The position numbers were made by a program, and so were the translations under genes. Under the pieces are notes generated by a model. That model was not told the DNA's origin, searched no databases, and saw only the letters and a list, made by a program, of their open reading frames with translations. From Paenibacillus sp. FSL R7-0273 (GTDB taxonomy: Bacteria > Bacillota > Bacilli > Paenibacillales > Paenibacillaceae), in the NCBI RefSeq assembly GCF_000758625.1, contig NZ_CP009283.1, positions 6,379,501 through 6,443,500 on the forward strand: a DNA stretch of 64,000 nt, written 5' to 3'. Of the stretch, positions 10,199 through 23,000 are shown piece after piece; within the stretch, counting starts at the first letter, position 1; each line of letters begins with the position of its first letter.

Positions 10199-10265
10199 CA
10201 AAGTTTGAATAAAAACACAATTAACCCTATTTTTTCACTTATATTAAACAAACTTTGTAGGGTTA
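10199..10265. promoter_or_regulatory. Two interleaved inverted repeats in a divergent intergenic region
   Basis: CAAAGTTTG (10199-10207) pairs with CAAACTTTG (10249-10257), and AACCCTA (10223-10229) pairs with TAGGGTT (10258-10264). The two pairs interleave rather than nest, so they are either two overlapping operators or a pseudoknot-capable RNA. They lie between the small minus-strand ORF and the plus-strand BtrH-like gene. Confidence 0.5.
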
Positions 10266-10445
10266 TTAATTTGTCAAATGAAATAAATCAGCCAAAGGAA
10301 GCGGTGAACATACAAATGTAAGCGGTTATATATCTGCTGTACAGTATACTCAGAAGGGCATTTGCGGAGACTGGCCGGCTGCCAGAAGCTTGGGCTATAC
10401 ATAAATATAAATATCGCAGAAACCACAAGAGGAGACCATACAAAT

Positions 10446-11495
10446 ATGCAAACTGTAAAACTCCCGATTAATCCACAACCTCCTATCATTGTTTATCAAT
10501 ACAGAGCCTTCCCTCTTTCAATTACATCCAACTACCCGGAAACATTAACATGGTTTTACAGCAACTTCATTCATTTAAAGTGCAATTTAAATTTCATTAA
10601 AAATAAGGATGATTTTGACATTGATTTTATAGCAGGAGATATTTACGGAGGTATTCCTTGGTTAGACTATCTCGAAAGTGATCTCGCACTTAAGATTAAC
10701 ACTGAAGAACAGCATGATTTACGTATGGAGATTATATCAAAAATTAATGAGGGATATTATTTCTATTCGTTTGTAGATGAGTACTATATTCCACATAGAC
10801 AGGCATACAAGAAATTCCATAATACGCATGATCTGCTTATAACGGGATATGATTTATTGAATAACCGGTTTCATATTATTGGTTTTAATGAAAGAATGCA
10901 GTACGCAGAATCTGATGTCAGCTTTGAAGATTTTATGAAAGCGTTAAAATTTTCCGAAGCCGGCTATTCGAGCTATCTCAAGATGAAGGAGAATGTAGAC
11001 TATAGCTTTGACAAAGCAAAAGTAATTGACAAGTTAGAGGACTACCTGTTCTCAAATAATTGTGCAGGGAAGCTTTCGGCATATGATTTTGATGACCGGA
11101 CGGAACATATGAAAAATTTAAACCATAATTTATCCAGTCAAAATTGGGGCTACGGAGTGGATGTATATACTCAGCTGAATTTATTTTTTGATGCACTTAT
11201 TGCTAATGAAATCAGGTTTGACATTCGTCCACTGCATTGTTTGTGGGAGCATAAAAAGTGTATGTTTGATCGAATACATTTCTTTTTCCAGCGACATATG
11301 ATTCACGATTCAGAGATTGTAAATTCCTATCAGAAGGTTGTAGCTCAAGCTGATGTTATCCGTTCATTGACGATGAAGTATATGTTAACCAATGAAATCT
11401 CTATTCTTAATAGAATTAAATCTATTATTGATGAACTTCGCATCAATGAAATTAACATACTGAATGACGTCGTACGGCAATTACACAATGATTAG
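10446..11495 (+). CDS. BtrH N-terminal/C39-peptidase-like protein
   Basis: 349 residues from the ATG at 10446, chosen over the longer frame at 10362 because AGAGGAG lies upstream and the first 28 codons look non-coding. The middle part, with a His-Asp pair followed by a GYD turn and then HIIGFN (about residues 125-150), resembles the BtrH_N fold, a C39-peptidase-like fold. In butirosin biosynthesis BtrH moves an acyl group from a carrier protein to an amine. The usual N-terminal catalytic Cys is not obvious; an HLKC stretch near residue 35 is one candidate. The C-terminal half is helical. The gene is much more AT-rich than the flanking NRPS genes and is followed 9 bases later by a radical SAM gene. 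An acyl- or aminoacyl-transfer role on the NRPS product is inference. Confidence 0.5.
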   Translation: MQTVKLPINPQPPIIVYQYRAFPLSITSNYPETLTWFYSNFIHLKCNLNFIKNKDDFDIDFIAGDIYGGIPWLDYLESDLALKINTEEQHDLRMEIISKINEGYYFYSFVDEYYIPHRQAYKKFHNTHDLLITGYDLLNNRFHIIGFNERMQYAESDVSFEDFMKALKFSEAGYSSYLKMKENVDYSFDKAKVIDKLEDYLFSNNCAGKLSAYDFDDRTEHMKNLNHNLSSQNWGYGVDVYTQLNLFFDALIANEIRFDIRPLHCLWEHKKCMFDRIHFFFQRHMIHDSEIVNSYQKVVAQADVIRSLTMKYMLTNEISILNRIKSIIDELRINEINILNDVVRQLHND

Positions 11496-11504
11496 GAGCG
11501 TAAA

Positions 11505-12266
11505 ATGATGCCTGAAAAAATGCATGTACCCAATGTAAAAAAAATAGAAATAGATATTACCCATGTGTGCACACTGCAGTGCTTTAATTGTGATAGAGGC
11601 TTGTCTTTAATGCCAGGAGGCAAAGATACAAACATTGGTATTGAGCAAATAAATAAATTCATTGACCAGACCATTACCAATGATCACCGTTGGGAACAAA
11701 TTAGAGTCATGGGCGGAGAACCGACGGTTCACCCGGAATTTAATAATATTATTCATGCCCTGTTCCAGTATAAATGGAATTATAATAAATCTCTTAGATT
11801 AATAGTTGCTACTAATGGACATACGGAATTTACAAAGAATAAATTAGACTGGTTAGAGCTTAACTATCCAAGTATTATCGTTGAGAATACATCCAAAATA
11901 AGTAACTACCAATCAGGGTTTGACTTAATTCATTATGCTCCATCTGATATTCACAATGATCCGAATCATCAGTATAGAGGCTGTTGGACAACTGAGGCAT
12001 GCGGCGTCGGATTAAATGCTTCAGGATTTTATTGCTGTGCAGTCGGAGGGTCAATCGATAAATTTTTCAAATACGATATCGGAATTAAGAATCTGAACGA
12101 GGTCACTGCTGAGAATATGTCTAAGATGTTCAATCCTTTATGCTCAAAATGCGGCAGACATGATTATCTTCGGGGGGATAATGATAATATCGAGGTTGTT
12201 ACATCCAAATCCTGGAAGGAATGCTTGGAACACTTTGATCCTAATATGAAACTGGCAAGGTATTAA
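11505..12266 (+). CDS. Radical SAM protein with extra C-terminal cysteines
   Basis: 253 residues. CX3CX2C is at residues 22-29 (CTLQCFNC), followed by the SAM-binding GGEP near residue 70. The C-terminal third holds a further set of Cys (GCW, ACG, CC and CSKCGRHD), as in SPASM-like auxiliary Fe-S regions. Short for a full radical SAM barrel plus SPASM domain. Ribosome site AGGAG sits just before the ATG, 9 bases after the BtrH-like stop, so the two are co-transcribed. Base composition is AT-rich like its partner. It faces the end of the 12351-16871 NRPS across a shared terminator. A tailoring step on the peptide (epimerisation, methylation or crosslink) is possible, but the substrate is unknown. 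Confidence 0.85.
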   Translation: MMPEKMHVPNVKKIEIDITHVCTLQCFNCDRGLSLMPGGKDTNIGIEQINKFIDQTITNDHRWEQIRVMGGEPTVHPEFNNIIHALFQYKWNYNKSLRLIVATNGHTEFTKNKLDWLELNYPSIIVENTSKISNYQSGFDLIHYAPSDIHNDPNHQYRGCWTTEACGVGLNASGFYCCAVGGSIDKFFKYDIGIKNLNEVTAENMSKMFNPLCSKCGRHDYLRGDNDNIEVVTSKSWKECLEHFDPNMKLARY

Positions 12267-12307
12267 TAGCCCGGTATCATAAACTCCGATAAAAAAGCTA
12301 AAACAGC

Positions 12308-12341
12308 CAGCGCGTGCCGATCATCAAATCGGCACGCGCTG
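12308..12341. terminator. Bidirectional terminator between convergent genes
   Basis: Perfect 14-bp GC-rich stem (12308-12321 with 12328-12341) and a six-base loop, with A-rich sequence on the left and T-rich on the right. It lies between the convergent radical SAM and NRPS genes. Confidence 0.85.
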
Positions 12342-12350
12342 TTTGAGTTG

Positions 12351-15300
12351 TTAGTCAAAGTGAACTATTTCGAATAATTCATCTTCGTCCTCTTCTTTTT
12401 CATCTTGAAAGATTTCCAGTTTTAATTTTCGAATGTGTGCAGAAGAATCGGTTGCCGTACCTTTGATAAGTTCACTGAATCCTTGAAGCAGTCTCGTCGC
12501 TGTCTCATGATTGAACAAATCCCGGCTATACTCCAAGGATAATTGAAGGCCTTGTTCGGTCTCGACAACAGTCATCATCAGATCCATCTTAGCCGCTGCA
12601 GTATCCTGTTCAACAGAGCGAACCTTAATATCTGCTAAATAGAGATTCGATTGTTCCATGTTCTGCAGTACCAGCATCGTATCAAATAAAGGATTACGGC
12701 TGCGGTCATGGCGCACATTCAGCTTCTCTACCAGTTCCTCAAACGGGTAATCCTGATGCTCGAACGCCTCCAGCGTCCGCTCCTTCACTTCACGCACGAA
12801 GTCGATAAACCGCTTGTCTCCGGACGGGGCGTTGCGCAGCGCCAGCGTGTTCACGAACATCCCGATCAACGGCCCTGTATCGCCATGCGTCCGTCCCGAC
12901 ACCGGCGTTCCGACCACAATATCGGTCTGCCTTGTGTACTTGTGCAGCCACACGTTATACGCTGCCAGCAGCACCATGTACAGCGTCGCTCCGGTCTCCG
13001 TGGCCATTCGTTTTAGGGCATCTGCCGTCTCGGCATTCACCTCGGTGTATACCCGCCCTCCGTCACTGCTTATCACCACCGGACGCAGCCGGTCAGCCGG
13101 CAGCTCCAGCACCGGTGCTTCCTCCGCATAAGCCGCCAGCCAGTACGCCTCATGTACCTGCATCCGTTCCACTTCGAGCGTGTTCTGCTGCCACACCGCG
13201 TAGTCCTTGTACTGAATCCGCAGCGGCGCCAGCTCCTCACCGGCATACGCCGCCATGAGATCCGATACCAGAATATTCATCGACACGCCGTCTGACACAA
13301 TATGATGCATGTCCCACAGCAGCCAGTAGCGCTCCTCTTCCAGCCGCAGCAGTTCAATGCGCAGCAGCGGTGCCTGGTCTAATGCGAACGGCCGGACAAA
13401 GCTCCGGATGAGCCTCTGTGCCTGCAATTCAGCCACATCCCGGCATGTCCATTCAAACACCACGTCTTCGTGCACCTGTTGTCTCGGCTCACCTTCTACC
13501 AATACGAACGAAGTGCGCAGCGACTCATGGCGGGCGATGACCGAACGGATGGCCTGTTCCAGCTGCTCCGTATCCACCTTCCCTGCCAGTTCCACAACGC
13601 CCGGCATATTGTAGCGCGTGCTCTCCGGTTCCAGCTCATGCAGCACATACAGCCGCCGCTGCGCCGAAGACAGCGGATACGATACCTGCGCTGCCGCCAG
13701 CTCGATCCGGCCGTAGCCGCTTTGCTCCGCGCTGCGCACATATTCCGCCAACGCCTTCACTGTCGGCCGTGCGAATAGCTCGCGCAGCGGCAGCTTTATC
13801 GCCAGCTGCTGATGAATCCGTGACACCAGCGTCAATGCCCTCAGCGAGTGGCCGCCGCGCTCGAAAAACGAATCGCTGATCCCGACCTCATTGACCCCGA
13901 GCACTACCGCGAACAACTCCGCTAATTGCGTCTCCAGCGTATTTCTTGGCGCTTCATAGCTTATGGTATACGCTTCCCGGTCCGGCGCCGGCAGCGCCTT
14001 GCGGTCCACCTTACCGTTATTGTTCAGCGGCAGCTGCTCCAGCTCCACAAAATAGGATGGAATCATGTAATCCGGCAGCTGTCCTGCCAAGTGTGAACGC
14101 AGCTCTGCTAACGGAACGGCTTCGTCGCTCACAAGATATGCGCATAAATACACCTGCCCTTGCTCATCCTCACGGGCCAATACTACCGCTTCGCGAATGT
14201 ACGCATGCGCCAGAAGCCGCACCTCAATCTCCCCGCACTCGATCCGGTAGCCCCGGATCTTCACTTGGTGGTCGATCCGCCCCATGTATTCCAGGTTGCC
14301 GTCCGGCAGCCATCTCGCCAAATCCCCCGTCCGGTACATTCGTGTTCCAGACCCGAACGGGTTATCTACGAATTTCTCCGCCGTCAGCTCCGGCCGGTTG
14401 TAGTACCCACGTGCTAAGCAGTCGCCCGCGATGTACAGCTCACCCGCGACACCAATAGGCTGCAGCTGCCGGTTGTCGCCCACAATATACAGCTGCGTAT
14501 TGGCGAGCGGCTTGCCGATCGGCACTGCCGCTTCCTTGAAGGGTGGAATGCAATCAAAATATGAAACCTCGGCTGCTTCTGTCGGCCCGTACAGGTTATG
14601 AAGCGTCGCTCCGCCCTCCTGCATTACCTTGTAGAAACCTGCCACATGCTGTGGATTCAACGCTTCGCCGCTGGCTAATACCCGGCGTAAGCTGCCGAGC
14701 TGCCCCCTATTGAACGATTGGCCGGCCTGCTCCAGAAACACACTCAGCATCGACGGCACAAAATGCATCACCGTGACGCCGTACCGTTCAATCGTTTCAG
14801 CCAGCACCGCCGGATCCTTCTCTCCCTGCGGCGCAAGCATGCAGATCCGTGCCCCTGTCATGCCCCACCAGAACAGCTCCAGCACCGAAACGTCGAATGT
14901 AATCGTAGTCTTCTGTAGAATAACATCCTGTTCTCCAATGGGGTAGCGGTTCTGCATCCATTGCAGACGGTTAACAACCGCACGGTGCTCTAGCATAACC
15001 CCCTTGGGGTTGCCTGTTGTTCCCGAGGTATAGATCACATACGCTAGCCCCCGGGAATCCGGCTCCAGCGGCGGGTTGGCCCCTGATTGCGTTTGTCCCC
15101 CGGGCGTCAGCTCGACTACCGTGCCCTCAAATCCGCATGCATCCAGCCCAGGCTCCATCAGCAGCACGGCCGCGCCGCTGTCTTCGAGCATATACCGGAT
15201 GCGTTCAGCCGGCAGCGCCGGATCGATCGGCAGGTACGCCCCGCCGGACTTCAGGATACCATACAGCCCTACCATCAGCTCCAGCGAGCGTTCTGCCATA

Positions 15301-16871
15301 ACCGCCACGATACGGTCCGGCCCCACACCATGCCTCCGTAGCGTCCACGCCAGCTGATTTGCCTGTGTGTTCAGTTCCGCATAGGTCAGCTGCTGGTCTC
15401 TATACACAACTGCCACCGCATCCGGCGTCTTCTCCACCTGCTCTTCAAACAGGCCGTGGATCGTCGCTTCCCGGGGATACTCTTCCTTCGTGTCGTTGAA
15501 CGCATACAACAGTTGGTCCGCCTCCTCCGCCGTTACGAGCGATATCGAAGCCACTGTCCGCTGCGCATCCTCCAGCAGCTGCTGTACAATCTCCCGGATA
15601 TGTCCCTCCATCCGCCGGATGAACTCACCATCATATACCTTATCGTTGTACCTGAATTCAATGGATAGCGCTTCGCCCGGAACAAGCACGACAGTTAGAT
15701 CATAGTTTGTCTGCTCGTATACTTTGACGTCACGGATCCCAAACAGAGGACTGTCCGTCCCGCCTGCTTGCCCGATTGCTTCGGCGACCGGATAGTTCTC
15801 AAACACCAAAATGTGGTCGACCAGCCCTTGCTTCAGTGCACTTAGCCCTTGGATCTCATACAGCGGATAATGGCTGTGAGCTTCTGACGCAAGCGCCGCA
15901 TCCTGCACCTGCTGCAGCAGCGCCGTTACACTTTGGCCGGGATAGCTGCTGACCCGTACCGGCGCCGTATTGATAAACAGGCCGATCATCCGTTCAATCC
16001 CCGGCACCTCCGCCGGTCTCCCCGATACGACCGCACCGAATACCACATCCCTGCTCTGGTTGTACTTTTGCAGCAGCAGTCCCCAGATCGTCTGCATCAC
16101 CGTGTTCAGCGTCACCTGTGCCTGGCGGGCCAGCTGCTCCAGCCCCAGGGTCATTTCCTTTTCCAGACGAAAGCTATGCTCCTGCGGTTCGGCTCCCGCT
16201 CCCGCATGTCCTGTTTTCCAAGCCGACCGCGGCACACTCGCCTGTTGCTCATAGTTCTCCAGGTACCTGCCCCAGTACTGCTGTGCCGCTTCCCGGTCCT
16301 GCTTTTCCAGCCATTGTATGTATCGGTTAAATTGTATTGGCGTGTCTAGTTGAATTGGCTGCTTACTCTTCAGGCATTGATATATATGCATAAACTCCTG
16401 CATAAGAATGCTTACACACCAGCCATCCATCAAAATATGATGGAAGCTCCAAATCATTATGTGTGAATCGGACTTTTTTTGTAGAACGGCTAATCGGATT
16501 AAAGGCCCTTTCAATAAGTCAAAACCCTGATCCCGGTCTTTTTGCTTATACTCGTTCACATATCTGGACTTCTCATTTTCACTTAACTGGGAAATATCTT
16601 CGAAAATCAAATCTGCCTTTTGGGTTTCTGCTACGACCTGAACAGACTTCTTCACTTTTTCCCAGACAAATACGGTTCGAAGTATATCGTATCGCTCAAT
16701 CAGCATCGCAAATGATTGATTAACCAGAGTTACATTTAAGTCACCTTCAAGCTCCAAAGCATATTGTTCAAAATACTCATTTGACTTGTAAAGCATAGAA
16801 TGAAATAACATACCTTCTTGCATCGGCGTCAGATAATAGATGTCTTTTATCAAATCTCTTCTTATACTCAT
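12351..16871 (-). CDS. NRPS, one module plus a terminal C domain (C-A-T-C)
   Basis: 1,506 residues. First C domain (about 1-450, HHILMDG near 150) begins with [14 protein letters not shown], the look of a DCL domain, which fits the epimerase ending the upstream protein. The A domain (about 470-955) is close to the Ser domains of the locus but reads D-V-L-H-L-S-L-E-V at the specificity positions (Trp to Leu, and E-V for V-D), so its substrate is unclear. Carrier GGHSL is near 1008. A complete LCL-like C domain (HHIVSDG near 1190) ends the protein, followed by a very acidic tail of about 20 residues that may be a docking element. GGGAGGG precedes the ATG. Gap to the upstream NRPS is 151 bp, so the two probably form one operon. 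Confidence 0.95.
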   Translation of the reverse strand: MSIRRDLIKDIYYLTPMQEGMLFHSMLYKSNEYFEQYALELEGDLNVTLVNQSFAMLIERYDILRTVFVWEKVKKSVQVVAETQKADLIFEDISQLSENEKSRYVNEYKQKDRDQGFDLLKGPLIRLAVLQKKSDSHIMIWSFHHILMDGWCVSILMQEFMHIYQCLKSKQPIQLDTPIQFNRYIQWLEKQDREAAQQYWGRYLENYEQQASVPRSAWKTGHAGAGAEPQEHSFRLEKEMTLGLEQLARQAQVTLNTVMQTIWGLLLQKYNQSRDVVFGAVVSGRPAEVPGIERMIGLFINTAPVRVSSYPGQSVTALLQQVQDAALASEAHSHYPLYEIQGLSALKQGLVDHILVFENYPVAEAIGQAGGTDSPLFGIRDVKVYEQTNYDLTVVLVPGEALSIEFRYNDKVYDGEFIRRMEGHIREIVQQLLEDAQRTVASISLVTAEEADQLLYAFNDTKEEYPREATIHGLFEEQVEKTPDAVAVVYRDQQLTYAELNTQANQLAWTLRRHGVGPDRIVAVMAERSLELMVGLYGILKSGGAYLPIDPALPAERIRYMLEDSGAAVLLMEPGLDACGFEGTVVELTPGGQTQSGANPPLEPDSRGLAYVIYTSGTTGNPKGVMLEHRAVVNRLQWMQNRYPIGEQDVILQKTTITFDVSVLELFWWGMTGARICMLAPQGEKDPAVLAETIERYGVTVMHFVPSMLSVFLEQAGQSFNRGQLGSLRRVLASGEALNPQHVAGFYKVMQEGGATLHNLYGPTEAAEVSYFDCIPPFKEAAVPIGKPLANTQLYIVGDNRQLQPIGVAGELYIAGDCLARGYYNRPELTAEKFVDNPFGSGTRMYRTGDLARWLPDGNLEYMGRIDHQVKIRGYRIECGEIEVRLLAHAYIREAVVLAREDEQGQVYLCAYLVSDEAVPLAELRSHLAGQLPDYMIPSYFVELEQLPLNNNGKVDRKALPAPDREAYTISYEAPRNTLETQLAELFAVVLGVNEVGISDSFFERGGHSLRALTLVSRIHQQLAIKLPLRELFARPTVKALAEYVRSAEQSGYGRIELAAAQVSYPLSSAQRRLYVLHELEPESTRYNMPGVVELAGKVDTEQLEQAIRSVIARHESLRTSFVLVEGEPRQQVHEDVVFEWTCRDVAELQAQRLIRSFVRPFALDQAPLLRIELLRLEEERYWLLWDMHHIVSDGVSMNILVSDLMAAYAGEELAPLRIQYKDYAVWQQNTLEVERMQVHEAYWLAAYAEEAPVLELPADRLRPVVISSDGGRVYTEVNAETADALKRMATETGATLYMVLLAAYNVWLHKYTRQTDIVVGTPVSGRTHGDTGPLIGMFVNTLALRNAPSGDKRFIDFVREVKERTLEAFEHQDYPFEELVEKLNVRHDRSRNPLFDTMLVLQNMEQSNLYLADIKVRSVEQDTAAAKMDLMMTVVETEQGLQLSLEYSRDLFNHETATRLLQGFSELIKGTATDSSAHIRKLKLEIFQDEKEEDEDELFEIVHFD

Positions 16872-17022
16872 GATTCCCTCCCGACAAGTTGTTTAAAGAC
16901 CGCTATTATAAAACCGGGGTTAATCTCTCGGGCCAGTCAATTTAGATATCTGCTGATACCGTATTCTCTTCATATAGAGTGCAGAGGGATGTCCTTACAC
17001 CCCCCTGCTATAACCCTTTTTC

Positions 17023-20000
17023 CTAGTTCATTTGCTCAAGCAATGTGTAAATGTTCTCTATTTCTTCAATATCTAATCCGCTAGAGCTAAAATCACTCGC
17101 GGTCTTTTCGCTGTACGCCTGCCCGGTGCAGTGGGCAATCAGCCTGCGAAGCTGCTCTGCATAACACGCCATCCACCATTCCACCGTTGCCCTCCGGTAA
17201 GTATCCGCCGCATAATTACACGTAAACATAAGCTTCCCGCCGCTCACCATCCCGTTCAGACTCAGCTTGTACTCACTCTGAAGGTTCCGATCCATGCTGC
17301 TGCCTGTCCCGTACTCCGACGCTTCGAATACGCCACCGGTCACGTCCTGATCGAACTGGCCCAGATAATTGAAGCAGATCTCCGGGCGAAGGTCGAACTT
17401 CAGCTCCCCCTTGTGCTCCGCTGCCGTCATATACTTCAGCACGCCATACCCCAGACCTTTGTTCGGTACGCTGCGCAGCCCTTCTTTCACTGTTTTGATA
17501 CAGTCGGACAACGCCTCGGATGCCCCCAGGTCAAGCAGCGTCGGCACGACCGCCGTGAACCAGCCGACCGTACGGCTCACATCCACCGCTTCCCCGATCT
17601 CTTCACGGCCATGCCCTTCCAGGTCCACTACAAATTGCCGCCCGCCGCTCCATTCCCGCAGCGCCAGCCCTAGCCCCGTCAGCAGGATGTCGTTGATTTC
17701 CGTATGGTACGCCCGGCCCGCCTGGTTCAGAAGCTGATCCGTCTCTTCCTGCGACAGCTCAATGGTCACCGCTCCGCCGCTCCGGTCGGATTCTCCCGGT
17801 CCTTCCTCCTCCGGCAGCACCCCAGCCGGCGTCTGCTCGATGTGTTTCCAATAGGCGATTTCACCCAGCTGTTCCTTACTGTCCGCATAGCGCGATAGTG
17901 CTTCCGACCACGTCCGGAACGCATCCGTCTTCTCCGGGAAGCGGATCTCCCCGCCCCGCTCCGCCTGCTCATAACCCGTCTGCACATCTTCGAACAGAAT
18001 CCGCCATGACACCCCGTCCACCACCAGATGGTGGATGACGATCAGCAGATGATCGCCCTCACCGGTCTTCATCAGCCCCAGGCGCAGCAGCGGTCCCTGC
18101 TCCAGGTGCAGCCCCCGCTGCAGGCGCTCAGCTTCCGCCGCGATCCGCGTCTCCACGTCAGGTTCAGCGTGCAAGTCAATGACGTCCAGGCTAAAGCCCG
18201 CCTCTGCCAGCCCGCCGTTCCACTGCACGATGCCCTCCGCTTCTTTCCGGTACCTCATCCGCAGCGCATCATGGTGCGACACGATCCCCTCAAATACACG
18301 GCCCAGGATGGCTTCGTCAAATCCGTCCCGCCGATACAGCATCACCGCCTGGTTATAATGGTGCGGCAGCTGCGCCGACCGCTCAAACAGTCCCTGCTGG
18401 ATTGGCGTTAACCGCACTTCGCCTTCTACTGGCCCTTGATCGGTCTGACGTGTCAGCGTCTGTACATGCGGGCTTAGCTCCAGGACCGTCGGATACCGGA
18501 ACAGATCCCGGATCGCCAGGTGCAGCTGATGCCCCCGCAGCCGCGCAGCTATCTGAACGGCTTTGATCGAATCCCCGCCCAGCTCAAAGAAGGAATCTTT
18601 GATTCCCAGCCGCTTTACGCCCAGAACCTCCTGCCAAACCGATGCCAGCAAGGCTTCCCGCGCTGTCCGCGGTGCTTCGTAAACCCTACTTGTATGCGCT
18701 GCTTCCGGCTCCGGCAGCGCCTTGCGGTCCACCTTGCCGTTAGTATTCAGCGGCAGCTGCTCCAGCTCCACAAAGTAAGACGGGATCATGTAATCCGGCA
18801 GCTGTCCTGCTAAGTGCGAACGCAGCTCCGGTGCCTTAGCCGCCTTATCGCTCACTACATATGCGCATAAATACGCCTGTCCCTGCTCATCCTTCCGGCC
18901 GATGACTACCGCTTCACGGATAGACGCATGTGCCAGAAGCCGCGCCTCGATTTCCCCGCACTCGATCCGGTAGCCCCGGATCTTCACTTGCTGGTCGATC
19001 CGTCCCAGATACTCCAGATTTCCGTCCGCCAGCCATCTCGCCAAATCCCCGGTCCGGTACATCTGCGTTCCCGGTTCAAACGGATTGGCTACGAATTTCT
19101 CCGCCGTCAGTTCCGGACGGTTGAGGTATCCTCTAGCCAGCCCTTCCCCTCCGATATACATTTCTCCGGGAACGCCCGTGGCTACCGGACGCCGGCTTGC
19201 ATCCAGCACATAGACTTTTGCATTATCTGCCGGCATGCCGATAGGAACCGCATGCATTCCTCCTTGGGACTCGTCATAGCGGTAAATCATGCAGCCGACC
19301 GTGGTTTCCGTTGGCCCGTATTCATTATAGATTTCAACGGGAAAAGCACAGCGGCTGGCAAATTTCCTTGCCACATGAGCTTCGAGCTGCTCTCCTCCCA
19401 CGATAATCCGCTTCAGATTCGAACCGGCAGCCGGGATTTCGCCCAGCAGGCTCAAATGCGTCGGGGTGAGCTTTACAATCCCGACTTGATTTTCAGTCAG
19501 CATCCGCTCCAGCACCAGGACGATGTCTTGGCCGGAATAGATGACAACCCGATTGCCGCTCACAAGCGGAGTAAACATAGAAGTGACCGTGAGGTCGAAC
19601 GCAACCGATGAATACAGCGGGAAATCCAGCGGGTCTCCCTGTACATACACCTTGCACGCCCAACTGATATAGTTAACCAGGCTCTGCTGGGTAATCACGA
19701 CTCCTTTGGGCTGACCCGTCGATCCGGACGTGTAGATGACATACGCCATATTCTCCGGTCCACTGACTACCGGTACGTTCTCCGGATTCCCTGCATACTG
19801 CGCCGTGTTCAGGGTTAACACTTCTCCCGCATAGGCTGCTGGTACTTGCGTGTCTCCGGAGATGAGCAGCAGACCGGCTCCGCTGTCTTCCAACATGTAA
19901 GCAATCCGCTCCGCCGGATACGCCGGATCGATCGGCACGTACGCCCCGCCAGCTTTTAGGATGCCGAGCACCCCGATCATCAGCTCCAGCGAGCGCTCCG

Positions 20001-23000
20001 CCATAATCGCCACGGTACGCTCGGGCCCCACGCCGTAACCGCGCAGCGTCCAGGCCAGCTGATTTGCCCGCGCGTTCAGCTCCGCATAGATCAGCTGCTG
20101 ATCCCCGTGTACAACCGCTATCGCATCCGGCGTCTTCTCCGCCTGTGCTTCGAACAGCCCGTGAATCGTCGCTTCCCGCGGATACGCTGCCGCAGTGTCG
20201 TTGAACCCGTACAGCAGTTGTTCCTTCTCCTCTAGTGTTACAAGTTCCAGAGAAGCTATGGTGGCATCCGCTTGTTCTGTCATTTGAGTCAAGAGGTGGA
20301 CAAAATGAGACAGCTGCCGCTCGGCCGTCTCCTTGTTGAATAGCACGCTGCTGTATTCCAGCGTCAGGAGAAGATTTTTTTCGGCTTCCCACACATTTAG
20401 CGTCAGATCGAATTTCGCCGTCGAATGGCCCAGCTCAACCGGACGAACGTCAATATCTGTCAGTCCAAAGCTCGCCTGCTCCATGTTCTGCAGCACCAGC
20501 ATCGTGTCAAACAACGGGTTGCGGCCCATATCGCGCCGCACGTTCAGCTTCTCCACCAGTTCCTCAAACGGGTAATCCTGATGCTCAAATGCCGACAATG
20601 TCCGCTTTTTCACCTCGCGTACGAAGTCGATAAACCGCTTCTCCCCGGACGGGGCATTGCGCAAGGCCAGCGTGTTCACGAACATCCCAATCATGGGCTC
20701 CGTATCCCCGTGTGTCCGGCCCGACACCGGCGTCCCGACCACAATGTCGCTTTGCCCCGTATACTTGTGCAGCCACACGTTATACGCTGCCAGCAGCACC
20801 ATGTACAGCGTCGCTCCCGTCTCTGCCGCAATCCTTTTTAGGGCATCTAACATCTTGGCATTTACTTCAGTGTGTATCCGGCCGCCTTCGCTGCTTGGCA
20901 CCGCCGGACGCAGCCGGTCAGCCGGCAGCTCCAGCACCGGCGCTTCCTCCGCATAAGCGGATAGCCAATATGCCTCATGTGCCTGCATCCGCTCCACTTC
21001 GAGCGTACCCTGCTGCCACACCGCAAAGTCTTTGTACTGGATCCGCAGCGGTGCCAGCTCCTCACCGGCATACGCCGCCATGAAGTCCGACACCAGAATA
21101 TTCATCGACACACCGTCTGACACGATATGATGCATGTCCCACACCAGCCAATAACGCTCCTCCGCCAGCCGCAGCACTCCGGCCCGCAGCAGCGGTGCCT
21201 CATCCAGCGCGAACGGCCGCACAAAGCTCCGGGTGAACTCCCGCGCCTGTGCTTCTTCCACATCGCGGCAGCTCCATCCAAACGGCACCTCTTCGTGCAC
21301 CAGCTGTCTCGGCTCACCGTCTGTCCACCTGAACGACGTGCGCAGCGACTCATGGCGGGCAATAACCGCACGAATCGCTTGCTCCAGACGTTCCATATCC
21401 ACCTTCCCGGCCAGTTCCACAACGCCAGGCATGTTGTAGCGCGTGCTCTCCGGCTCCAGCTCATGCAGCACATACAGCCGCCGCTGCGCCGAAGACAGCG
21501 GGTACGAGGCCTGCACCGCCGCCGGCTCAATCCGGCCGTAGCCGCTTTGTTCGGCGCTGCGCACATGGGCTGCCAATGCCTTCACTGTCGGCCGTGCGAA
21601 CAGCTCCCGCAGCGGCAGCTCGACGCCCAGCTGCTGATGAATCCGCGATACCAGCGCCACCGCTTTCAGTGAGTGGCCGCCGCGCTCGAAGAACGAATCG
21701 CTGATCCCGACCTCATTGACCCCGAGCACCACAGCGAACAACTCAGATAATTGTATCTCCAGCGCATCCCGCGGCGCTTCATAGCCTTCGGTGTACGCCT
21801 CCCGGTCCGGCGCTGGAAGAGCCTTGCGGTCTACCTTGCCGTTGGTGTTCAGCGGAATTCTCTCCAGCTCCACAAAATAAGACGGAATCATGTAATCGGG
21901 CAGCTGTATTGCCATATGTGAACGCAGTTCCGGTACCGCAACCGCCGCGTCGCTCACATAATATGCACACAAGTATGCCTGTCCTTGCTCATCCTCACGG
22001 GCCAGCACTACCGCTTCTCGGATAGACGCATGCGCCAGAAGCCGCACCTCAATCTCCCCGCACTCGATCCGGTAGCCACGGATCTTCACCTGATGATCGA
22101 TCCGGCCCAGGTATTCCAGATTGCCGTCCGGCTGCCATCTCGCCAAATCTCCGGTCCGGTACATCCGTGTCCCCGGCTCAAACGGGTTGTCCACGAATTT
22201 CTCTGCCGTCAGCTCCGGCCGGTTGTAGTACCCACGTGCCAAGCCGTCCCCTGCTATGCACAGTTCACCCGCGACACCCACCGGCTGCAATTGCCGGTTC
22301 TCATTCACAATGTACAGCTGCGTATTAGCGATTGGCTTGCCGATCGGGACTGCCGGTTCCGCGAAGGTCGAAGCGCTGTCGTAATATGTGACATCCACCG
22401 TAGCCTCCGTTGGTCCGTACAGGTTGTGAAGCGTCGCTCCGCTCCCCTGCATTACCTTATAGAACCCGGTCACGTGCTGCGGCTTCAATGCTTCCCCGCT
22501 GGCAAATACCCGGCGCAAGCTGCCCAGCTGCTCCCTGCCAAAACCTTGCCCCGCCTGCTCCAGAAACACGCTCAGCATCGACGGCACAAAGTGCATTACC
22601 GTGACGCCGTGACGCTCTATCGTTTCGGCCAGCACCTCCGGATCCTTCTCTCCCTGCGGCGCAAGCATGCAGACCCGGGCTCCGGTCATGCCCCACCAGA
22701 ACAGTTCCCATACCGAAACGTCGAACGTAATCGGCGTCTTCTGCAGAAGAACATCCTGTGCTCCGATCGGGTAGCGGTTCTGCATCCACTCCAAGCGGTT
22801 AATAACCGCCCGGTGTTCAATCATGACCCCCTTGGGATTCCCAGTCGTGCCCGAGGTGTAGATTACATACGCCAGTCCCCGGGAATCCATCTCTAGCGGC
22901 GGAGTGGCTTCAGATTGCGCTTGTCCCCCAAGCGTCAGCTCGACAACCGTGCCCTCAAATCCGCATGCATCCAGCCCAGGCTGTATCAGCAGCGTCGCCG

